Source of the DNA: Aestuariirhabdus sp.
GTDB lineage: Bacteria > Pseudomonadota > Gammaproteobacteria > Pseudomonadales > Aestuariirhabdaceae
DNA: 56,557 nt
Reading direction: 5' to 3'
NCBI GenBank assembly: GCA_030622755.1
Contig: JAUXFT010000007.1
Coordinates: forward strand, 1 to 56,557
The notes below the pieces were generated by a model that made no database searches, was not told the origin of the DNA, and saw nothing but the letters and a program-made list of their open reading frames with translations. The stretch's first letter is position 1. Every line of letters begins with the position of its first letter. Position numbers and translations under genes: made by a program. Below, one piece after another: positions 29,092 through 41,948 of the stretch.

Positions 29092-29747
29092 GCTTTGCTG
29101 ATTCCTTAAAGAAAATAAATGAGTTGGATATTAATGATCTCGATCTCGAAAATATTGGCTCCTGGCCTGCAGCCGTAAAAGCGATTGTCTGTATATTGTT
29201 ATTATCCGGATTGCTCTACGCGGGTTATATGTTTCACGTAGAGGAATTATTGTTACGGCTTGATCGGGTTGCGGCGGAGGAGCAGACACTTAAAGAACAA
29301 TTTAGCTCTAAAGCTTTTCGTGCGGCTAACCTGGAAGCTTATCGCGAACAGATGGTCGAAATGGAGAAGTCCTTTGGTGCACTTGTTAAACAGTTACCTA
29401 GTGAAACTGAAGTGGCGGGTTTGCTGGAAGATATCACCCATGCAGGAACAGGTAGCGGTTTAGTCTTTAGCTCAATACAACTCCAGAAAGAAGTGACGAA
29501 AGGGTTTTATATTGAGTTGCCGATTAAAATTGCAGTGCAAGGCAGCTATCACGAGTTGGGCAGCTTTGTTAGTGCTGTAGCGGCGCTTCCCAGGATTGTT
29601 ACCCTGCATGACTTTTCAATTAAGCCGGTGGGTAAAGGGAATGATGAACTGCTGAATATGTCCATTACCGCTAAAACTTATCGCTATAATGAAAGTAGTG
29701 GTGGTAAGAAGGGTAATAGTAAAAAATCGAAGAAAAAGAAGAAGTGA
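29088..29747 (+). CDS. pilO: Type IV pilus assembly protein PilO
   Basis: 219 residues. A short cytoplasmic segment, one membrane helix (about 29-47, AVKAIVCILLLSGLLYAG), a coiled coil and a periplasmic domain that pairs with PilN and binds PilP. It ends in an unusually lysine-rich tail (KKSKKKKK). Overlaps pilN by four bases. Confidence 0.95.
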   Translation: MSFADSLKKINELDINDLDLENIGSWPAAVKAIVCILLLSGLLYAGYMFHVEELLLRLDRVAAEEQTLKEQFSSKAFRAANLEAYREQMVEMEKSFGALVKQLPSETEVAGLLEDITHAGTGSGLVFSSIQLQKEVTKGFYIELPIKIAVQGSYHELGSFVSAVAALPRIVTLHDFSIKPVGKGNDELLNMSITAKTYRYNESSGGKKGNSKKSKKKKK

Positions 29748-29762
29748 TCGAGGGACTAGTTG

Positions 29763-30293
29763 ATGCACAATAATAAATATCTAATCGCTCTATCCTTCTC
29801 AGCTTTACTTCTGGGTGGTTGTCAGTCAGGAAATCAATTTGCTGATTTACAAGAGTTTATGGATCAGACCAGAGCTAAGCCAAGGGGGCAAATTCAGCCG
29901 TTACCAAAGTTTGTAGCCTATGAGGCATTTACTTATAGTGCTGCTGGTTTGCGGAGCCCATTTTTACCTCCGGTCGCTGTATCTATTGATGACGAGTTCT
30001 CTACCGAGACTTCGGTACGCCCAGATGCTAATCGTGTAAAGCAGTTCCTGGAAGGGTTTGATGTTGCCAGTTTCCGTATGGTCGGTAGCATGAGCAATGA
30101 GCAGGGAATGTGGGCATTGCTGCGTGGAGCTGATGGTGTGCATAGAGTTAAGGTTGGGGATTATCTAGGCACTAATCATGGTCGCATAACCGATATTGAT
30201 GATCAGGAAATTCGGATTATCGAAATTGTCCCAAGTGGTAAGGATGTGTGGGTGGAACGCCCGCGCAGCATTGGTCTAACGGAAGGCGGCTAG
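29763..30293 (+). CDS. pilP: Type IV pilus lipoprotein PilP
   Basis: 176 residues. A lipoprotein signal ends in LLGGC (Cys20). The mature protein has a flexible N-terminal part that binds PilN/PilO (LRSPFLPP) and a C-terminal beta-domain (about 95-170: MVGSMSNEQGMWALL) that contacts the PilQ secretin. The ATG at 29763 is preferred to the adjacent TTG at 29760. Fourth gene of the operon. Confidence 0.94.
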   Translation: MHNNKYLIALSFSALLLGGCQSGNQFADLQEFMDQTRAKPRGQIQPLPKFVAYEAFTYSAAGLRSPFLPPVAVSIDDEFSTETSVRPDANRVKQFLEGFDVASFRMVGSMSNEQGMWALLRGADGVHRVKVGDYLGTNHGRITDIDDQEIRIIEIVPSGKDVWVERPRSIGLTEGG

Positions 30294-30310
30294 TGCTTCG
30301 AGGGGGTAGG

Positions 30311-32473
30311 ATGAGAGAAACTAACTATAAATACAATAACAGCTGGTGGCTGAAAATGAAGTTCAACATGATTTCGAAAGTAGTGTGCTCTTTTGGGATG
30401 TTAGTGGTGTTATTGTTCTCTCAAAGCAGTTTTGCCGCTGTGATTAAAGAGTTGAGTAGCGCTTCTTTGCCAGGAGAAAAGGTTGAATTGGCTCTTAAGT
30501 TTGAAGGTGAGGTGCCAGTTCCCAAAGGCTATACGATTGAACAGCCGGCCAGGATTTCTATTGATTTACCTGGTGCAACCAGCGAGTTACCTGAAAAATA
30601 TAACGAAATAGGTTTTGGGAATGCTCGCAGCGTTACCGTCATCGAAGCTAAAGATCGTACACGTTTAGTTGTTAATCTTGAGTCGCCCGCTAATTACTCC
30701 ACTAGAACTGAAGGGAATATTCTATATATTCTGATTGGGGCTGATCTGGGAGCGAGCAAAACTGTCGAGGCAGTTACTGAAAGCACTTCAGAAACTAAAG
30801 AGTACAGCCCTACAACTCAGGTATTCACCAAAGCTGATCGAATTAAGAATATTGATTTTCAGCGTGGCGAAGCAGGCGAAGGAAATGTCATTATTACCTT
30901 GTCGAACGCTAACGTGCCTCTGGATATGAACGAGCGAGCTGGACGTATTGAGCTCAAGTTTCCTGGCACGGAATTGCCCAAGGATCTTCGTAATCGACTG
31001 GATGTGATAGATTTCGGCACCCCTGTTAATTTTATCGATGCAAGCTCGGAAAACGACGGCGCGTTGATCGTGGTTGAGCCTAAGGGAAGCTATGATTACC
31101 TTGCTTATCAGACAGACTCATCGCTAACAATTAGTGTAAAGCCTATTACGGTCAGTGAGCTGGAAAAACTGCAAAAAGAACGTTTTAACTTTACAGGTGA
31201 AAAACTGTCCCTCAATTTTCAGGATATTGACGTTCGCTCTGTGTTGCAGTTGATAGCAGATTTTACGGATTTGAATTTAGTAGCCAGTGATACTGTGGGT
31301 GGCAATATCACCTTGCGACTACAGAACGTACCTTGGGACCAGGCGCTGGATTTGGTGTTGAAAGCCAAAGGTTTGGGTAAGCGCAAAATAGGTAATGTAT
31401 TGATGATTGCCCCGGCAGAAGAGATTGCCGCCCGGGAAAAGCAAGAACTGGAAAATGACCAACAGATCTCAGAGTTGGCTCCTACCGTTTCAGAGTTGCT
31501 AGAAGTTAATTACGCGGATGCAGCCGAAATCGCTGCGATTTTGCAAGGTTCTGGTAACGGAACTGGTGTTTTGTCTGAACGAGGTTCTGTTCAGATAGTT
31601 CAGCGTACAAACAGCTTGTTGTTAAATGATACGCAAAATAAATTGGATGAGTTGCGTGATCTGGTACAGCGTATCGATATTCCTGTTAGGCAGGTAATGA
31701 TCGAAGCACGTGTGGTAAACGCTGAAACCAATTTCGGATTTAGCCTAGGCGTTAAATGGTCTGGTGGTCGAGTAGGTAAGGCTAGTGACGGCAAGAACAA
31801 GGTGATTGGTGGTGAAGGAACAAAAGCAACATCACCCCCAAGTAACGCCAGTGAAAATCCAGAAGACAACACCTTTATGGATCTGGGCGCTACAGGTTTC
31901 GCTGACGGAACTTCTGCGGCGGCACTGGCGATCGGCTTTGCTACAAACAGTACCTTGTTGAACCTTGAATTATCGGCGCTGGAAAGTTCCGGCAAGGGTG
32001 AGATCATATCGCAACCCAAGGTATTTACAGCGGATAAAACAACGGCTCGTATTGAGTCAGGTACTGAAATACCGTATCAGGAAGCAAGCTCCAGTGGTGC
32101 TACTTCAACGTCTTTCAAAAAGGCTGTCTTATCTTTAGAGGTCACACCCCAGATAACACCAGATGGCGCTATCATCATGGATATATCCATTAACAATGAT
32201 TCACCGGATACGGCTAATTCACCTCCAAATGGTGAAATTGCTATTCGAACTCAAAAAATTGACACCCAGGTTTTGGTTCAGGATGGTACCACCATTGTAT
32301 TGGGCGGTATTTTTCAGAATAACAACATAACTCAAGTGACAAAGGTTCCATTCCTTGGAGATATTCCTTATCTTGGCAACTTCTTCAGGAATACCAACGA
32401 GAATGTAACTAAAAGCGAGTTGTTGGTGTTTATAACCCCGAAAATCATCGATAATGGTCTTACATTGCGGTGA
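30311..32473 (+). CDS. pilQ: Type IV pilus secretin PilQ
   Basis: About 720 residues. PilQ forms the outer-membrane pore for the pilus. A signal sequence is followed by two AMIN peptidoglycan-binding domains (about 45-280), an STN-type domain (INFQDIDVRSVLQLIADF region), a secretin N1 domain and the C-terminal secretin domain (VTPQITPDGAIIMDI, VPFLGDIPYLGNFFR). The frame is open into pilP, but ATG 30311 has a purine-rich site just before it; ATG 30356 is an alternative giving a shorter signal peptide. Confidence 0.95.
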   Translation: MRETNYKYNNSWWLKMKFNMISKVVCSFGMLVVLLFSQSSFAAVIKELSSASLPGEKVELALKFEGEVPVPKGYTIEQPARISIDLPGATSELPEKYNEIGFGNARSVTVIEAKDRTRLVVNLESPANYSTRTEGNILYILIGADLGASKTVEAVTESTSETKEYSPTTQVFTKADRIKNIDFQRGEAGEGNVIITLSNANVPLDMNERAGRIELKFPGTELPKDLRNRLDVIDFGTPVNFIDASSENDGALIVVEPKGSYDYLAYQTDSSLTISVKPITVSELEKLQKERFNFTGEKLSLNFQDIDVRSVLQLIADFTDLNLVASDTVGGNITLRLQNVPWDQALDLVLKAKGLGKRKIGNVLMIAPAEEIAAREKQELENDQQISELAPTVSELLEVNYADAAEIAAILQGSGNGTGVLSERGSVQIVQRTNSLLLNDTQNKLDELRDLVQRIDIPVRQVMIEARVVNAETNFGFSLGVKWSGGRVGKASDGKNKVIGGEGTKATSPPSNASENPEDNTFMDLGATGFADGTSAAALAIGFATNSTLLNLELSALESSGKGEIISQPKVFTADKTTARIESGTEIPYQEASSSGATSTSFKKAVLSLEVTPQITPDGAIIMDISINNDSPDTANSPPNGEIAIRTQKIDTQVLVQDGTTIVLGGIFQNNNITQVTKVPFLGDIPYLGNFFRNTNENVTKSELLVFITPKIIDNGLTLR

Positions 32474-32494
32474 TAACAATGCTTGTGTGAGTTG

Positions 32495-33007
32495 ATGCAA
32501 CATAACGTTATTTTTCTTGTAGGCCCGATGGGAGCTGGTAAAAGCACCATCGGGCGTTTGCTTTCCAAGGAGCTAAATCTCCCATTCAAAGACTCCGATC
32601 AGGAAATTGAGGAGCGCTGTGGTGCAGATATCCCATGGATCTTTGATGTCGAGGGAGAAAGCGGATTTCGTAAAAGGGAGTCAGCTGTACTGCAATCATT
32701 GTCTGAATTTGGTCCAATGGTATTAGCTACTGGAGGGGGGGCTGTGCTGGCCGAAGAAAATAGACGAGTTATGGCTGCGTGTGGCACGGTCGTATACCTT
32801 CAGGCATCCATTGAACAACAGTTACAAAGAACGTCAAAAGACCGTAAGCGGCCGTTACTACAAACTGACGACCCAAGAGATGTTCTGACTCAATTAATGG
32901 CTACTCGCGAACCCCTCTATTCTCAAGTCTCTGATATTGTTGTTAGTACTGAGCGGACTAGTCCGCGTGGTGTAGTTCAAGAAATAATTGGACAATTGAA
33001 TTTATAA
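32495..33007 (+). CDS. aroK: Shikimate kinase
   Basis: 170 residues. Phosphorylates shikimate at position 3 in the aromatic amino acid pathway. The P-loop GPMGAGKST lies near residues 9-17, the shikimate-binding DSDQEIE and the ATGGGAVL segment follow, and the lid has KDRKRPLL. The ATG at 32495 gives the normal N-terminus; a TTG twelve bases upstream is also in frame. It is followed by aroB in the usual pair. Confidence 0.97.
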   Translation: MQHNVIFLVGPMGAGKSTIGRLLSKELNLPFKDSDQEIEERCGADIPWIFDVEGESGFRKRESAVLQSLSEFGPMVLATGGGAVLAEENRRVMAACGTVVYLQASIEQQLQRTSKDRKRPLLQTDDPRDVLTQLMATREPLYSQVSDIVVSTERTSPRGVVQEIIGQLNL

Positions 33008-33047
33008 TCAAGCATTAGGCCGTTCGAGCCCGTTACTGGTTTTTTTT

Positions 33048-34139
33048 ATGCAAACTCTTACAGTTAATCTGGGTGTTCGTAGTTACCCTATTTACATTGG
33101 GCAGGGTGTATTTTCCCGTCAAGACTTTTTAAAGCAACATATCCAGGGCCGACAAGCAATGATTGTCAGCAATGATAAGGTGGCGCCGTTATATCTGGAG
33201 CAGTTGCAGGGGTTGCTTGAGGGGTATGATGTGTCGACTGTCGTGCTACCCGATGGTGAGATCCACAAAACTCTGGCTAGCATATCTGTTATCTATGATG
33301 CTCTTTTAACGAATAGACACAACCGTTCAACGACAATAATTGCGCTGGGCGGTGGGGTTGTCGGTGATATGGCAGGTTTTGCTGCTGCTAGTTATCAGCG
33401 GGGAGTCAACTTTATTCAGATACCGACCACTTTATTATCCCAGGTAGATTCGTCAGTAGGGGGAAAAACCGGCGTCAATCATCCTAAGGGTAAAAATATG
33501 ATTGGTGCGTTTCATCAGCCTCAGGTCGTATTAATAGATTTAGATAGTTTATCAACTTTACCCGATCGTGAATTGTCAGCAGGTATTGCAGAAATAATTA
33601 AATATGGCTTGCTGTATGATGCTGATTTTTATGATTGGCTAACCTCGTCGATGCCAGCTTTACTAGCGCGAGATAGCACCGCACTTGAGTCAGCAATATA
33701 TCGTTCCTGTGAAATTAAAGCAGAGATAGTAGCGCAGGATGAGCGTGAATCAGGTATTAGGGCATGGTTAAATCTTGGTCATACCTTTGGACATGCTATC
33801 GAAACACATCAAGGCTATGGTAAATGGTTACACGGAGAAGCTGTAGCCGTTGGTATGCTAATGGCTGCTGATTTGTCGTGGAGGCAGGGGTGGATTAAAA
33901 AATCCGAGGTGCGTTCACTCAGGAATCTGCTTTTGATGGCAAACCTACCAATAGTTGCTCCTGAAGGTATGCTTGAAGACGATTTTATGCAGTTGATGTC
34001 CATTGATAAGAAGGTAATTGATGGTGAATTGCGTTTGGTACTGCTTAAAAAAATCGGTGAAGCAGTCGTGAGTACTCAATTTTCGAATGATCACCTGATG
34101 AAAACTCTGCGTGCAGGAGATCAGTTAGGACAAAGATAA
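33048..34139 (+). CDS. aroB: 3-dehydroquinate synthase
   Basis: 363 residues. Converts DAHP to 3-dehydroquinate, using NAD and a divalent metal. NAD-binding [35 protein letters not shown] and the metal site HTFGHAIE are intact. No purine-rich ribosome-binding site is visible: the ATG is preceded by eight T, so translation may rely on aroK. Confidence 0.97.
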   Translation: MQTLTVNLGVRSYPIYIGQGVFSRQDFLKQHIQGRQAMIVSNDKVAPLYLEQLQGLLEGYDVSTVVLPDGEIHKTLASISVIYDALLTNRHNRSTTIIALGGGVVGDMAGFAAASYQRGVNFIQIPTTLLSQVDSSVGGKTGVNHPKGKNMIGAFHQPQVVLIDLDSLSTLPDRELSAGIAEIIKYGLLYDADFYDWLTSSMPALLARDSTALESAIYRSCEIKAEIVAQDERESGIRAWLNLGHTFGHAIETHQGYGKWLHGEAVAVGMLMAADLSWRQGWIKKSEVRSLRNLLLMANLPIVAPEGMLEDDFMQLMSIDKKVIDGELRLVLLKKIGEAVVSTQFSNDHLMKTLRAGDQLGQR

Positions 34140-34152
34140 GGGTAGGGGAATA

Positions 34153-35694
34153 ATGTTTAATTCCGATAATAGTCACTTTGGTAAGGCTACTCACCCGCTT
34201 GCTGATGTAAGTATGTCCACTGGAAATGTTATTGAGTGTTATCTTGATTTGGATGATTCTCATGCTGATATTATCTCGCGAATTGAATCTTATACTCAGT
34301 CGGGCGAACGAGTAGTAATAATCAGTACTGATTGTAGTGAAAAGAAAACCGTGCTGTTTGGTGAGTTTTTATCTGTACAGCGTGAAAATAGTAATGTCAT
34401 TAGTCTCCAATCCTCTGTTGATCTAAATCCTTCGAAATTATCTCAGTTTTTACAAGCGGCTATAGGGTGTGAGGTTGTATCTACTGATAATGATGTTTCG
34501 AAATTAATAGCAGTTCTTGATGATTCTGCCTGGGCTTCGGTGTTGTTGGTTATAAATGATGCTCATGAATTATCCAGTGAATCGTGGCAATTTCTATTAC
34601 GTTTAATTGGTGGTGCATCATCCCTCCAATTAAGTGTAAGCCTGGTAGCTTTTGCAGATCCTTCCGTGCAAGCTATCCTTTCGCTCTGTGGTAGCGATGT
34701 GCAAATATGTCATCTTAAATCGCCTGAAAAAATTGCCACAAGCACACCAAATAATTTGTTTGATAAAAAAATTATTTGGTTCAGGAAAAAAATCGAACCT
34801 CTTTATGTCTGCCTGAGTAAAAAAATTAGCGTGAAAATGAACGGAATGTTGGGTTCAGCAAGTAGGTTTTTTCAGCTGGGACAAATAATGAAAAAATCGG
34901 CTATGGATTTATCTGGCTTACCAAAAACACACAGATGGACTTTAGTTGGGCTTGTGGTTCTATTACCCTTTTTATTGATGACTCAAGGATTATTTGATGA
35001 GGAAACTGAAAACTTATCACCTCGCGAAATTGTGGTTGATCTTGAACTAAATGCAGGAGAAATGACTACTGAATCAGAGGCTGCGGATGAAATACAATTA
35101 AGAAAGGTCGAGTATAAGGATCAGGTAAGTTCACTAGAGAATCGTTCGAGTACTGATGCCAAAACCAGATTTACTGTGAACACTGATAGAGTTGAAGCTG
35201 CAGAGCGCAAGTTAGAAGAAGGTTCGAATTCAATAAATTCCAAATACTCAAAGCTCGCTACTAAGGAGCAAGCAAAAGTAAATTCAGAAAGTTTCCAGAA
35301 GCCACCCTCTTTAGCAGAGAAAGGTGTACCCGTGAATGATGTGCCCGTTAACAAAGTGCAGAAACCAATAAGCAAATCTTCATTTAACCCAATACTTTCT
35401 GAAGCCGAACGCTGGTTACTGGCTCAGCCATTAGGCGCATATAGTTTACAAATGCTGGGTAGTCAGAATAAATTAGCGGTAGAGTCGTTTATCGCAAGAA
35501 TGGGTAGTGGGAGAAACTGGCATCTTATAGAAACCTGGAATCAGGGCAAGCCATGGTTCATAGCGTTGTATGGCAGCTATGATGGTCGTGAGGATGCAAG
35601 CCGGGCTATAAAATCGATGTCTCCTGCCCTCAAATCCCAGAAGCCCTGGGCGAAAGCACTTGAGCCCTTACAGAAAAGCCTTAAATCTCGTTAG
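34153..35694 (+). CDS. DamX-like SPOR-domain protein with AAA-like N-terminal region
   Basis: 513 residues. An N-terminal domain (about 10-195) has the order of an AAA/ATPase fold (VVIISTDCSEKKTVL in the P-loop position, VLLVINDAHELS in the Walker B position) but lacks the Walker A Gly-Lys-Thr, so ATP binding is doubtful. A transmembrane helix follows (about 258-277, TLVGLVVLLPFLLM), then a Ser/Glu/Lys-rich linker and a C-terminal SPOR domain (about 425-505, YSLQMLGSQ ... WFIALYGSY). The location after aroB matches DamX in enterobacteria and the SPOR protein of pseudomonads, which act at the division septum. Confidence 0.87.
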   Translation: MFNSDNSHFGKATHPLADVSMSTGNVIECYLDLDDSHADIISRIESYTQSGERVVIISTDCSEKKTVLFGEFLSVQRENSNVISLQSSVDLNPSKLSQFLQAAIGCEVVSTDNDVSKLIAVLDDSAWASVLLVINDAHELSSESWQFLLRLIGGASSLQLSVSLVAFADPSVQAILSLCGSDVQICHLKSPEKIATSTPNNLFDKKIIWFRKKIEPLYVCLSKKISVKMNGMLGSASRFFQLGQIMKKSAMDLSGLPKTHRWTLVGLVVLLPFLLMTQGLFDEETENLSPREIVVDLELNAGEMTTESEAADEIQLRKVEYKDQVSSLENRSSTDAKTRFTVNTDRVEAAERKLEEGSNSINSKYSKLATKEQAKVNSESFQKPPSLAEKGVPVNDVPVNKVQKPISKSSFNPILSEAERWLLAQPLGAYSLQMLGSQNKLAVESFIARMGSGRNWHLIETWNQGKPWFIALYGSYDGREDASRAIKSMSPALKSQKPWAKALEPLQKSLKSR

Positions 35695-35898
35695 ATTGCA
35701 GGCTTGTGGGCACCTGAATTGCATATTCATTTTCGTTATATAATTGCGTGCTTTTTTCGTAGATGTTAATTGGTTTGTGGCGAACCCTTGCGATGTGTAA
35801 AATGGCTGACCAATTTTTCCGAATGTCCCAATAATAAAATCATACAAAGGGGCTAAATAACTGAATACCAAATAGAATCATATCGTGGGAGTTTGCCT

Positions 35899-38800
35899 AT
35901 GAGTTCAGGTCTGTACCATCCTGAGCAGTTTAAAGACAACTGTGGTTTTGGGTTAATAGCCCATACTGAAGGCGAAAAAAGCCATCACTTACTGCAAACA
36001 GCGATTGAAGCGCTGACGAGTATGACCCATCGTGGTGGAATTGCTGCAGACGGCAAAACTGGCGATGGTTGCGGCTTGTTAATTCAGAAGCCGGACTCTT
36101 TTTTCAGGAAGGTTGCCCAGAGACAATTTTCGGTTGAGTTGACACCAGAGTTTGCTGTTGGAATGGTTTTCCTTAGTCCTGAACTAGCGAAAGCCGAGGT
36201 AGCTCGCGGCGTTTTGAACCGTGAAATTGAATCGGAAGGTCTTGAATTGGTTGGTTGGCGCCAGGTGCCTACCAATAATGAATGTCTCGGACCAATCGCG
36301 TTAGAGCAGGAACCCATCATCAACCAGGTATTTATAAATTGTCCTGATGGGGTCGATGAAGCACATTTTGCCGTTAAGCTCTTTATGGCTCGCCGTAAAG
36401 TCGGGCTGGCAATGGCAGAAGATAAAGATTTTTATATTTGCTCAATGTCTCACCGTGTAATCTCTTATAAGGGATTGATGATGCCGGTGGACCTGCCTGG
36501 CTATTATACTGATTTAGGTGATAGCAGCTTCGAAGCTGCAATTTGCGTATTCCATCAGCGTTTTTCCACCAACACCATGCCTCGTTGGAAACTCGCTCAG
36601 CCTTTCCGAATGCTGGCGCATAATGGTGAAATTAATACTATCACTGGCAACCGTAACTGGTCGGAGGCTCGCTCTAGTAAGTTCCACTCTGAGTTGTTAC
36701 CTGACCTTGATCTTGTTAAGCCTTTGGTAAATCGCACTGGGTCAGACTCTTCAAGCATGGACAATATGCTTGAAGTCCTGGTTACAGGTGGCGTAGAGCT
36801 GTCTCGTGCGATTCGCATGATGGTTCCTCCTGCCTGGCAGAATGTGGATACTATGGATCCAGAACTGCGCGCATTTTATGAATATAACTCCATGCATATG
36901 GAGCCTTGGGATGGCCCTGCAGGGTTAGTCATTACCGATGGACGTTACGCAGTTTGTGCTCTGGATCGAAATGGGTTACGCCCTTCGCGATGGGTAAAAA
37001 CCAGTAATGGCTATCTGACGGTTGCCTCTGAGATTGGCGTTTTTTCTTACCAGCCGAAAGATGTCATTGCCAAAGGCCGGGTAGGCCCTGGGGAGATTCT
37101 GGCTATCGATACGGAGACAGGAGAGATACTCCAGGCTCATGATATCGATAACAAATTGAAAACCCAGCAGCCCTATAAGCAATGGCTGAAAGCACATGCT
37201 CAGCGTATTCCTTCAAAATATATCGAACAGCTGCATCGCATCGAAAATTTTGACAAGGATGCACTTAATACCCACATGAAAATGTTCCAGGTCACCTTTG
37301 AAGAGCGTGATCAGGTGCTTCGACCATTAGCAGAGAATGGCGCTGAAGCGGTCGGTTCAATGGGGGATGATACGCCGATGGCGGTGTTGTCTGGCAGAGT
37401 GCGTTCTGTTTATGATTATTTCAGGCAGATGTTTGCGCAGGTAACGAATCCGCCAATAGATCCACTAAGAGAGACGATAGTCATGTCTCTCGAAAGTTGT
37501 GTGGGCGCAGAGCGTAATGTTTTTGAAGAAACTCCAGAGCATGCGGCGCGAATCATTTTGGGGTCACCCATACTCTCGACGACAAAGTTCCTGAATATTT
37601 CCAATGAACAGGAGTTGGGCATTGGTGTTGCCCGAGTGAGCCTTAATTACCCGGATTCAGAATCTCTCAGAGACGCTATCGTTCGCGTGTGTGATGAAGC
37701 TGAAGAATTTGTACGAGCAGGTAAGGTAGTGATTACCTTGAGTGATCGTGATATTGCTCAAGGCAAGTTACCCATACCGGCCGCGATGGCGACAGGAGCA
37801 GTGCATCACCGCTTGATCGACAAAGGCCTGCGTTGCGATGCCAATATTGTTGTAGAAACTGGGTCGGCCCGGGATTCCCACCATTTTGCCGTCTTGATTG
37901 GTTTTGGAGCGACGGCGGTTTATCCCTATTTAAGCTACGAGATATTAGGTGATCTGATTAATACCGGCGAATTGCTGGCTGACCCTATTCAGGCTCATAA
38001 GGCATATCGCAAAGGTATCAATAAAGGGCTACTGAAGATCTTATCCAAGATGGGTATTTCGACGGTTGCATCCTATCGTGGCTCTCAGCTATTTGAGGCC
38101 ATTGGCCTGAGTGATGAGGTAGTCGATCTTTGCTTTAAGGGGGTTAGCAGCCGCATACAGGGCGCTAAATATGAGCATTTCCAGAAAGAGCAGGCTCTGT
38201 TAGCCCGTGAAGCGTGGATACTTCGTAAGAAAATACAGCAGGGGGGCTTACTCAAGTATGTCCACAATAGTGAATATCATGCCTTTAATCCTGATGTAGT
38301 TAGTACCATACAAAAAGCGGTGAGCACGGGTGATTTTAACACCTACAAACAGTATGCCGACCTCGTGAACCAGCGTCCGGTGACAACCGTTCGTGATCTG
38401 TTTGGCTTCAAAGCGGATATAACCCCGATTGACCTGAGTGACGTTGAGCCTATAGAAAAAATTGTTTGTCGGTTTGATAGTGCTGCGATGTCATTAGGTG
38501 CATTGTCTCCTGAGGCGCATGAAGCGTTGGCTCAAGCTATGAACCGTTTGGGTGGGCGTTCAAACTCTGGTGAGGGTGGTGAAGATCCAGCTCGTTTTGG
38601 CACCGACAAAGTGTCCAGAATAAAGCAGATCGCGTCAGGTCGTTTTGGTGTGACACCACACTACCTGGTTAACGCAGATGTGCTTCAAATCAAGGTGGCT
38701 CAAGGTGCCAAGCCCGGAGAGGGCGGTCAATTGCCGGGCGGTAAAGTTAACAAGCTAATCGCAAGGCTTCGTTATTCTGTACCGGGCGTGACTCTGATAT

Positions 38801-40350
38801 CTCCACCGCCCCACCATGATATTTATTCGATTGAAGATCTGGCCCAGTTGATTTTTGACCTTAAGCAGGTTAATCCTCAGGCTCTGGTATCCGTTAAGCT
38901 GGTATCCGAGCCCGGTGTTGGAACCATTGCGGCTGGTGTGGCCAAGGCGTACGCTGATCTGATCACTATTTCCGGATACGATGGTGGTACGGCGGCGAGC
39001 CCATTAACCTCTATCCGTTATGCGGGTTCTCCCTGGGAATTAGGCTTGAGCGAGGCGCAGCAGGCGTTGCGTGCTAATGACCTCCGTGACAAAGTACGTT
39101 TGCAGACCGATGGCGGTTTGAAAACCGGTCTGGATGTGGTGAAAGCTGCGATTATGGGTGCGGAAAGTTTTGGCTTTGGCACCACGCCAATGATAGCGAT
39201 GGGCTGTAAATATCTGCGCATCTGCCATCTCAATAATTGCGCCACAGGTATTGCGACACAAAACCAGGAGCTGCGTGACAAGCATTTCAATGGTGATGTT
39301 GAAATGGTGATGAACTTCTTCCGTTTCGTTGCCGAGGAAACCCGCGAGTGGCTTGCCAGGTTGGGCGTCTGTTCACTAGAGCAATTGGTCGGTCGCACTG
39401 ATTTGCTTGAGGTGTTACCCGCCAAGACGGAAAAGCAGGCATCTTTGGATCTGTCAGCAATACTGAGTAACGACCACATACCTGACGATAAGCCACAGGT
39501 GTGCGGGTCTGATCGCAATGATCCGTTTGATCGTGCTGAAATGGCCGAACAAATGGTTGCCGACATCATGCCGGCGATAGAGGCTAAGAGTGGTGGTGAG
39601 TTTAACTACCCGATTGGCAACTATGATCGATCTATCGGTGCACGGTTGTCCGGTGAAATTGCCAGACGGTACGGCAATACCGGCATGGAAGGCGCCCCTG
39701 TTCGCATTCAGTTAAATGGTTCGGCGGGTCAAAGCTTCGGGGTATGGAATGCCGGTGGTTTGCACATGTACCTCGAAGGCGATGCAAATGATTATGTTGG
39801 CAAGGGCATGACAGCTGGCAAACTGGTTATCACCCCGCCAAAAGAGAGCCAGTTTGAATCTCAGGATACTTCCATAATCGGTAATACCTGCTTGTATGGC
39901 GCAACGGGAGGTAAGTTGTTTGCCGCAGGACGTGCGGGTGAGAGACTCGCTGTCCGAAATTCAGGTGCTCATGTGGTAACCGAGGGAGCAGGAGATCACT
40001 GCTGCGAATATATGACGGGTGGCCTGGTAACCGTGCTGGGTGACGTTGGTCATAACTTCGGAGCAGGAATGACGGGGGGCTTTGCTTATGTGCTGGATCT
40101 GCAGCGCTGTTTCGTTGATCGGTATAATCACGAGCTGGTAGATATTCACCGGATCGATACTGAATCGATGGAACAATACAGAACCCATTTGATCAATATT
40201 ATGGAAGAGTATGTTACCGAAACCGGAAGCGCCTGGGGTGAAGAACTCCTCGAGGATATGTACGACTACATCGGTAAATTCTGGTTGGTTAAACCGAAGG
40301 CAGCCAGCATGGGTAATTTACTCAGCAGTATTCGTACACGACCAGAATAA
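35899..40350 (+). CDS. gltB: Glutamate synthase (NADPH) large subunit
   Basis: About 1483 residues from the ATG. Makes glutamate from glutamine and 2-oxoglutarate. A 14-residue propeptide precedes the nucleophile Cys15 (DNCGFGL) of the glutaminase domain; the central and FMN domains follow, and the 3Fe-4S ligands are in [12 protein letters not shown] (C-x5-C-x4-C). The C-terminal beta-helix domain begins near [25 protein letters not shown] precedes the ATG. gltD follows after a 72-base gap. A 204-base gap upstream contains TATAAT at 35739-35744. Confidence 0.98.
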   Translation: MSSGLYHPEQFKDNCGFGLIAHTEGEKSHHLLQTAIEALTSMTHRGGIAADGKTGDGCGLLIQKPDSFFRKVAQRQFSVELTPEFAVGMVFLSPELAKAEVARGVLNREIESEGLELVGWRQVPTNNECLGPIALEQEPIINQVFINCPDGVDEAHFAVKLFMARRKVGLAMAEDKDFYICSMSHRVISYKGLMMPVDLPGYYTDLGDSSFEAAICVFHQRFSTNTMPRWKLAQPFRMLAHNGEINTITGNRNWSEARSSKFHSELLPDLDLVKPLVNRTGSDSSSMDNMLEVLVTGGVELSRAIRMMVPPAWQNVDTMDPELRAFYEYNSMHMEPWDGPAGLVITDGRYAVCALDRNGLRPSRWVKTSNGYLTVASEIGVFSYQPKDVIAKGRVGPGEILAIDTETGEILQAHDIDNKLKTQQPYKQWLKAHAQRIPSKYIEQLHRIENFDKDALNTHMKMFQVTFEERDQVLRPLAENGAEAVGSMGDDTPMAVLSGRVRSVYDYFRQMFAQVTNPPIDPLRETIVMSLESCVGAERNVFEETPEHAARIILGSPILSTTKFLNISNEQELGIGVARVSLNYPDSESLRDAIVRVCDEAEEFVRAGKVVITLSDRDIAQGKLPIPAAMATGAVHHRLIDKGLRCDANIVVETGSARDSHHFAVLIGFGATAVYPYLSYEILGDLINTGELLADPIQAHKAYRKGINKGLLKILSKMGISTVASYRGSQLFEAIGLSDEVVDLCFKGVSSRIQGAKYEHFQKEQALLAREAWILRKKIQQGGLLKYVHNSEYHAFNPDVVSTIQKAVSTGDFNTYKQYADLVNQRPVTTVRDLFGFKADITPIDLSDVEPIEKIVCRFDSAAMSLGALSPEAHEALAQAMNRLGGRSNSGEGGEDPARFGTDKVSRIKQIASGRFGVTPHYLVNADVLQIKVAQGAKPGEGGQLPGGKVNKLIARLRYSVPGVTLISPPPHHDIYSIEDLAQLIFDLKQVNPQALVSVKLVSEPGVGTIAAGVAKAYADLITISGYDGGTAASPLTSIRYAGSPWELGLSEAQQALRANDLRDKVRLQTDGGLKTGLDVVKAAIMGAESFGFGTTPMIAMGCKYLRICHLNNCATGIATQNQELRDKHFNGDVEMVMNFFRFVAEETREWLARLGVCSLEQLVGRTDLLEVLPAKTEKQASLDLSAILSNDHIPDDKPQVCGSDRNDPFDRAEMAEQMVADIMPAIEAKSGGEFNYPIGNYDRSIGARLSGEIARRYGNTGMEGAPVRIQLNGSAGQSFGVWNAGGLHMYLEGDANDYVGKGMTAGKLVITPPKESQFESQDTSIIGNTCLYGATGGKLFAAGRAGERLAVRNSGAHVVTEGAGDHCCEYMTGGLVTVLGDVGHNFGAGMTGGFAYVLDLQRCFVDRYNHELVDIHRIDTESMEQYRTHLINIMEEYVTETGSAWGEELLEDMYDYIGKFWLVKPKAASMGNLLSSIRTRPE

Positions 40351-40365
40351 CCAGCGCACGTATAG

Positions 40366-41838
<1,473 letters not shown>

Positions 41839-41948
41839 TCCAGGTCATTCATCTCCACAACGGTGGTCGTATTGACTGCCCTTGTGGTTACTGTGTTTAT
41901 TGTAGTTCGTCACCTTCGTAGGTGATCACATCAGGATAGAAAATCTCC

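Noticed and set aside
39018-39569. Minus-strand frame of 183 codons
   Set aside because: Antisense to gltB, whose iron-sulfur region lies on the other strand here.
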